Assembly (NCBI RefSeq): GCF_040702995.1
Contig: NZ_CP159992.1
Location: 72,501-136,500, forward strand
Reading direction: 5' to 3'
Length of the DNA stretch: 64,000 nt
From: Paenibacillus sp. AN1007
Lineage (GTDB): Bacteria > Bacillota > Bacilli > Paenibacillales > Paenibacillaceae
A program made the translations under genes and the position numbers. Below the pieces are notes generated by a model. It was not told where the DNA came from and made no database searches. It worked only from the letters and a program-made list of their open reading frames with translations. Shown here one piece after another: positions 62,402 to 64,000 of the stretch (its first letter is position 1; every line of letters begins with the position of its first letter).

Positions 62402-63493
62402 CTAAATATGATCCAGCAAATTCATATAATACTGTCTCAGTGATTCCTTCAACGTGAGAGGCTCGATAATCTGAATGGACTTGCCGTAACCGGCGAGGTA
62501 GTTCACGATAAAATCCAGTTCATGAGGTTCGTAAGTTCCGACGAGCAGAGGGTCCCCATCCTGCTCTTCAAGCCGCATGGACGGGTAGTGATTTTGTTGA
62601 AACAGCTCTATACCGGCTTCATTTAACCTGCATCGAAACGAAACCGCAGCTTCAGATGCTTTCCATAAGGAATGTAAATGTCCACTTTGTAAGTGGGCAA
62701 GATGGCTGACAGGTGCCGTATCTGTTAGTGCAGCCGATGCCATTCGATCACAGCGAAATACACGGTAAGCTTTCTTTTCCAGATCATACGCATGACAATA
62801 CCAATATCCTCTACTAGCGTACAGCTCAAGGGGCTGTATGATACGGGTGCTGATGTTTGTTCTGAACATGGGTCCAGCGCCCTCTTTTTGCAGCTCATCC
62901 TGCACAAAACTATTGATTTGGGGATGTTCTGCGTTCTCATGAGCAGCCTCTTTGTTCCCGAATGGAACGATGGCTCTGCTCGGCTTCGCGTTCGTGTTTT
63001 GGTCAGGATACGTAATCTGAATCACTTCCTGCTGCACCGCAGCTTTCAATAGAAGCTCCAGATGGGAACTGTCTTTGATCTGTTCGGTATGTTTAAAGGT
63101 GACAAGTCGCTGTATATTAACAATATTCTCCCGCTGCCGATCTGATAGTGCCGCCATGAATTTCTCATGGACAGAATGAAATGTCGTCTGAAAAGGCAGG
63201 CTGGAGAAGCTGCGCAGGGCCTGCATGGCAAAATACAAGGCATGAAGCTCATCCGTATTAAAAGAAATCGGAGGCAGCTGCATCTGCTGAAGCAGCCGAT
63301 ATCCGCCATAACGTCCATATTCCACATAGATGGGTGCTCCCATCTCTTCCAAAGAAGCGATATCCCGTAAAGCGGTTCGTTTGGATATATGAAACTCCTG
63401 CATCAGGTCCGTCAGGGTGAAGTGCTGTTTCTGATTAATGAAGCGAAGCATATGATGTAAACGTTCTGTTTTATTCAAGCGGGTTGACCTCAT
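62402..63493 (-). CDS. HTH/WYL-domain transcriptional regulator (YafY-like)
   Basis: 363 residues. N-terminal DeoR-type helix-turn-helix (about residues 5-60: ERLHHMLRFINQKQHFTLTDLMQEFHISKRTALRDIASLEEMG), then the region typical of WYL regulators (YGGYRLLQ, LPPISFNTDELHAL) and a C-terminal ligand-sensing WYL-type domain (YASRGYWYCHAYDLEKKAYRVFRCDRM) with a WCX-like end. Divergent from a VOC-family gene across 92 bases that contain a perfect palindrome, so it probably controls that gene and itself. Unlike the neighbouring ATPase/methyltransferase genes it has ordinary base composition. Target and effector are not known. Confidence 0.88.
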   Translation of the reverse strand: MRSTRLNKTERLHHMLRFINQKQHFTLTDLMQEFHISKRTALRDIASLEEMGAPIYVEYGRYGGYRLLQQMQLPPISFNTDELHALYFAMQALRSFSSLPFQTTFHSVHEKFMAALSDRQRENIVNIQRLVTFKHTEQIKDSSHLELLLKAAVQQEVIQITYPDQNTNAKPSRAIVPFGNKEAAHENAEHPQINSFVQDELQKEGAGPMFRTNISTRIIQPLELYASRGYWYCHAYDLEKKAYRVFRCDRMASAALTDTAPVSHLAHLQSGHLHSLWKASEAAVSFRCRLNEAGIELFQQNHYPSMRLEEQDGDPLLVGTYEPHELDFIVNYLAGYGKSIQIIEPLTLKESLRQYYMNLLDHI

Positions 63494-63511
63494 TTTTGTT
63501 CAATTATATTT

Positions 63512-63534
63512 AAGGTGCCATGTAATGGCACCTT
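63512..63534. promoter_or_regulatory. Palindromic operator candidate
   Basis: AAGGTGCCAT-GTA-ATGGCACCTT, two perfect ten-base arms, in the middle of the divergent gap. TATAGT at 63542-63547 downstream could be a -10 box for the plus-strand gene. A likely binding site for the WYL regulator. Confidence 0.65.
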
Positions 63535-63585
63535 TATTCGTTATAGTCATAAGTGTAAGGCAAACGAATGAAGGAGGCAAACGAT

Positions 63586-64000
63586 ATGAATGTTGAAGTA
63601 ATTCCTTTTCTCTCAATGAATGGAGAAGCAGCGGAAGCTATTGCGTTTTACGAAAAGACTCTGGGGGCAAAGGTATTGTTCCGAAAAAGCTACAAAGAAA
63701 TGAAGCAGATGAGCCCAAGCTTCACGTACCCTGCAGGACAGGATGATTACATTACACATTCCGTGCTGGAGATTGGAGCGAACAAAATCATGATTGCCGA
63801 GGAAGCGATGGATGCGGAAAGACCTTGGGAGCTGGGGAACAGCACTTCGCTGTGCATTCAATCTCAGGATCAAGAGCAGATGGATGGACTGTACGAAGCA
63901 CTATCGCGGCATGCAGGAGTGAAGGTGCTGGTACCTTATGAACGGAATGAATTCAGTCCGGGGTATGGTATTGTGCGTGATCCATTTGGGGTTGTACTCC
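63586..64000 (+). CDS. VOC-family (PhnB/glyoxalase-like) protein, 3' end outside window
   Basis: Open frame from ATG 63586 behind AAGGAGG to the last base, 138 residues visible (MNVEVIPFLSMNGEAAEAIAFYEKTLGAKVLFR to GYGIVRDPFGVVL). The pattern, PFLSMNGEAAEAIAFYEKTLGA at the start and DPFGVVL near the end, is that of PhnB-like vicinal-oxygen-chelate proteins of about 140-150 residues, so only a short tail is missing. Function of such proteins is generally unassigned: possible metal-dependent enzymes or resistance proteins. Divergent from and probably regulated by the WYL protein. Confidence 0.88.
   Translation, partial: MNVEVIPFLSMNGEAAEAIAFYEKTLGAKVLFRKSYKEMKQMSPSFTYPAGQDDYITHSVLEIGANKIMIAEEAMDAERPWELGNSTSLCIQSQDQEQMDGLYEALSRHAGVKVLVPYERNEFSPGYGIVRDPFGVVL

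Overview
The window looks like a chromosomal segment of a Paenibacillus-type firmicute. Reasons: the order rRNA operon, tRNA array, ppc, sigW-rsiW, cdaA-cdaR-glmM, glmS with its ribozyme; strong AGGAGG-type ribosome-binding sites; and a non-ribosomal peptide synthetase (NRPS) locus whose architecture is that of the polymyxin family. No species name can be proved from the window alone.

Layout. 1-3437: 3' two-thirds of a 23S rRNA, a 5S rRNA, eleven tRNA genes and a terminator. 3640-3996 (minus): a small secreted WGxxGxxG-type protein. 4583-15574: housekeeping block: PEP carboxylase; the ECF sigma factor SigW and anti-sigma RsiW; the c-di-AMP synthase CdaA with its partner CdaR and GlmM; then GlmS behind a glmS ribozyme. 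16091-59418: the NRPS locus. 59532-62190: an AT-rich two-gene unit, an OLD-like ATPase/TOPRIM protein overlapping a D12-class adenine methyltransferase. 62402-64000: a WYL/YafY-type regulator (minus) divergent from a VOC-family gene cut by the window end.

NRPS locus. A diaminobutyrate aminotransferase gene (16323-17606) is followed by pmxA (four modules), pmxB (one module plus thioesterase), two ABC exporter genes pmxC and pmxD, and pmxE (five modules). Substrate codes that I read from the A domains give, in assembly order PmxE-PmxA-PmxB: Dab-Thr-(D)Dab-Dab-Dab / (D)X-Leu-Dab-Dab / Thr. X is hydrophobic (code DAWIIGAIV). This is a polymyxin B/E (colistin)-type decapeptide with an epimerase in module 3. 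The starter C domain would add the fatty acyl group and the thioesterase would release and cyclise the chain. Both junctions between synthetases have the same form: a complete C domain ends the upstream enzyme and a half C domain begins the downstream one.

Points needing attention: pmxE carries a one-base insertion near 42379 that splits it into two frames, which could be real inactivation or a sequencing or assembly error in a repeat-rich gene. The thioesterase has Cys where Ser is usual. Four Dab A domains are near-identical copies with an extra linker. A perfect sigma-W-type promoter lies between sigW and rsiW. The ATPase/methyltransferase pair is a candidate phage-defence or modification module not closely matching a named system that I recognise.
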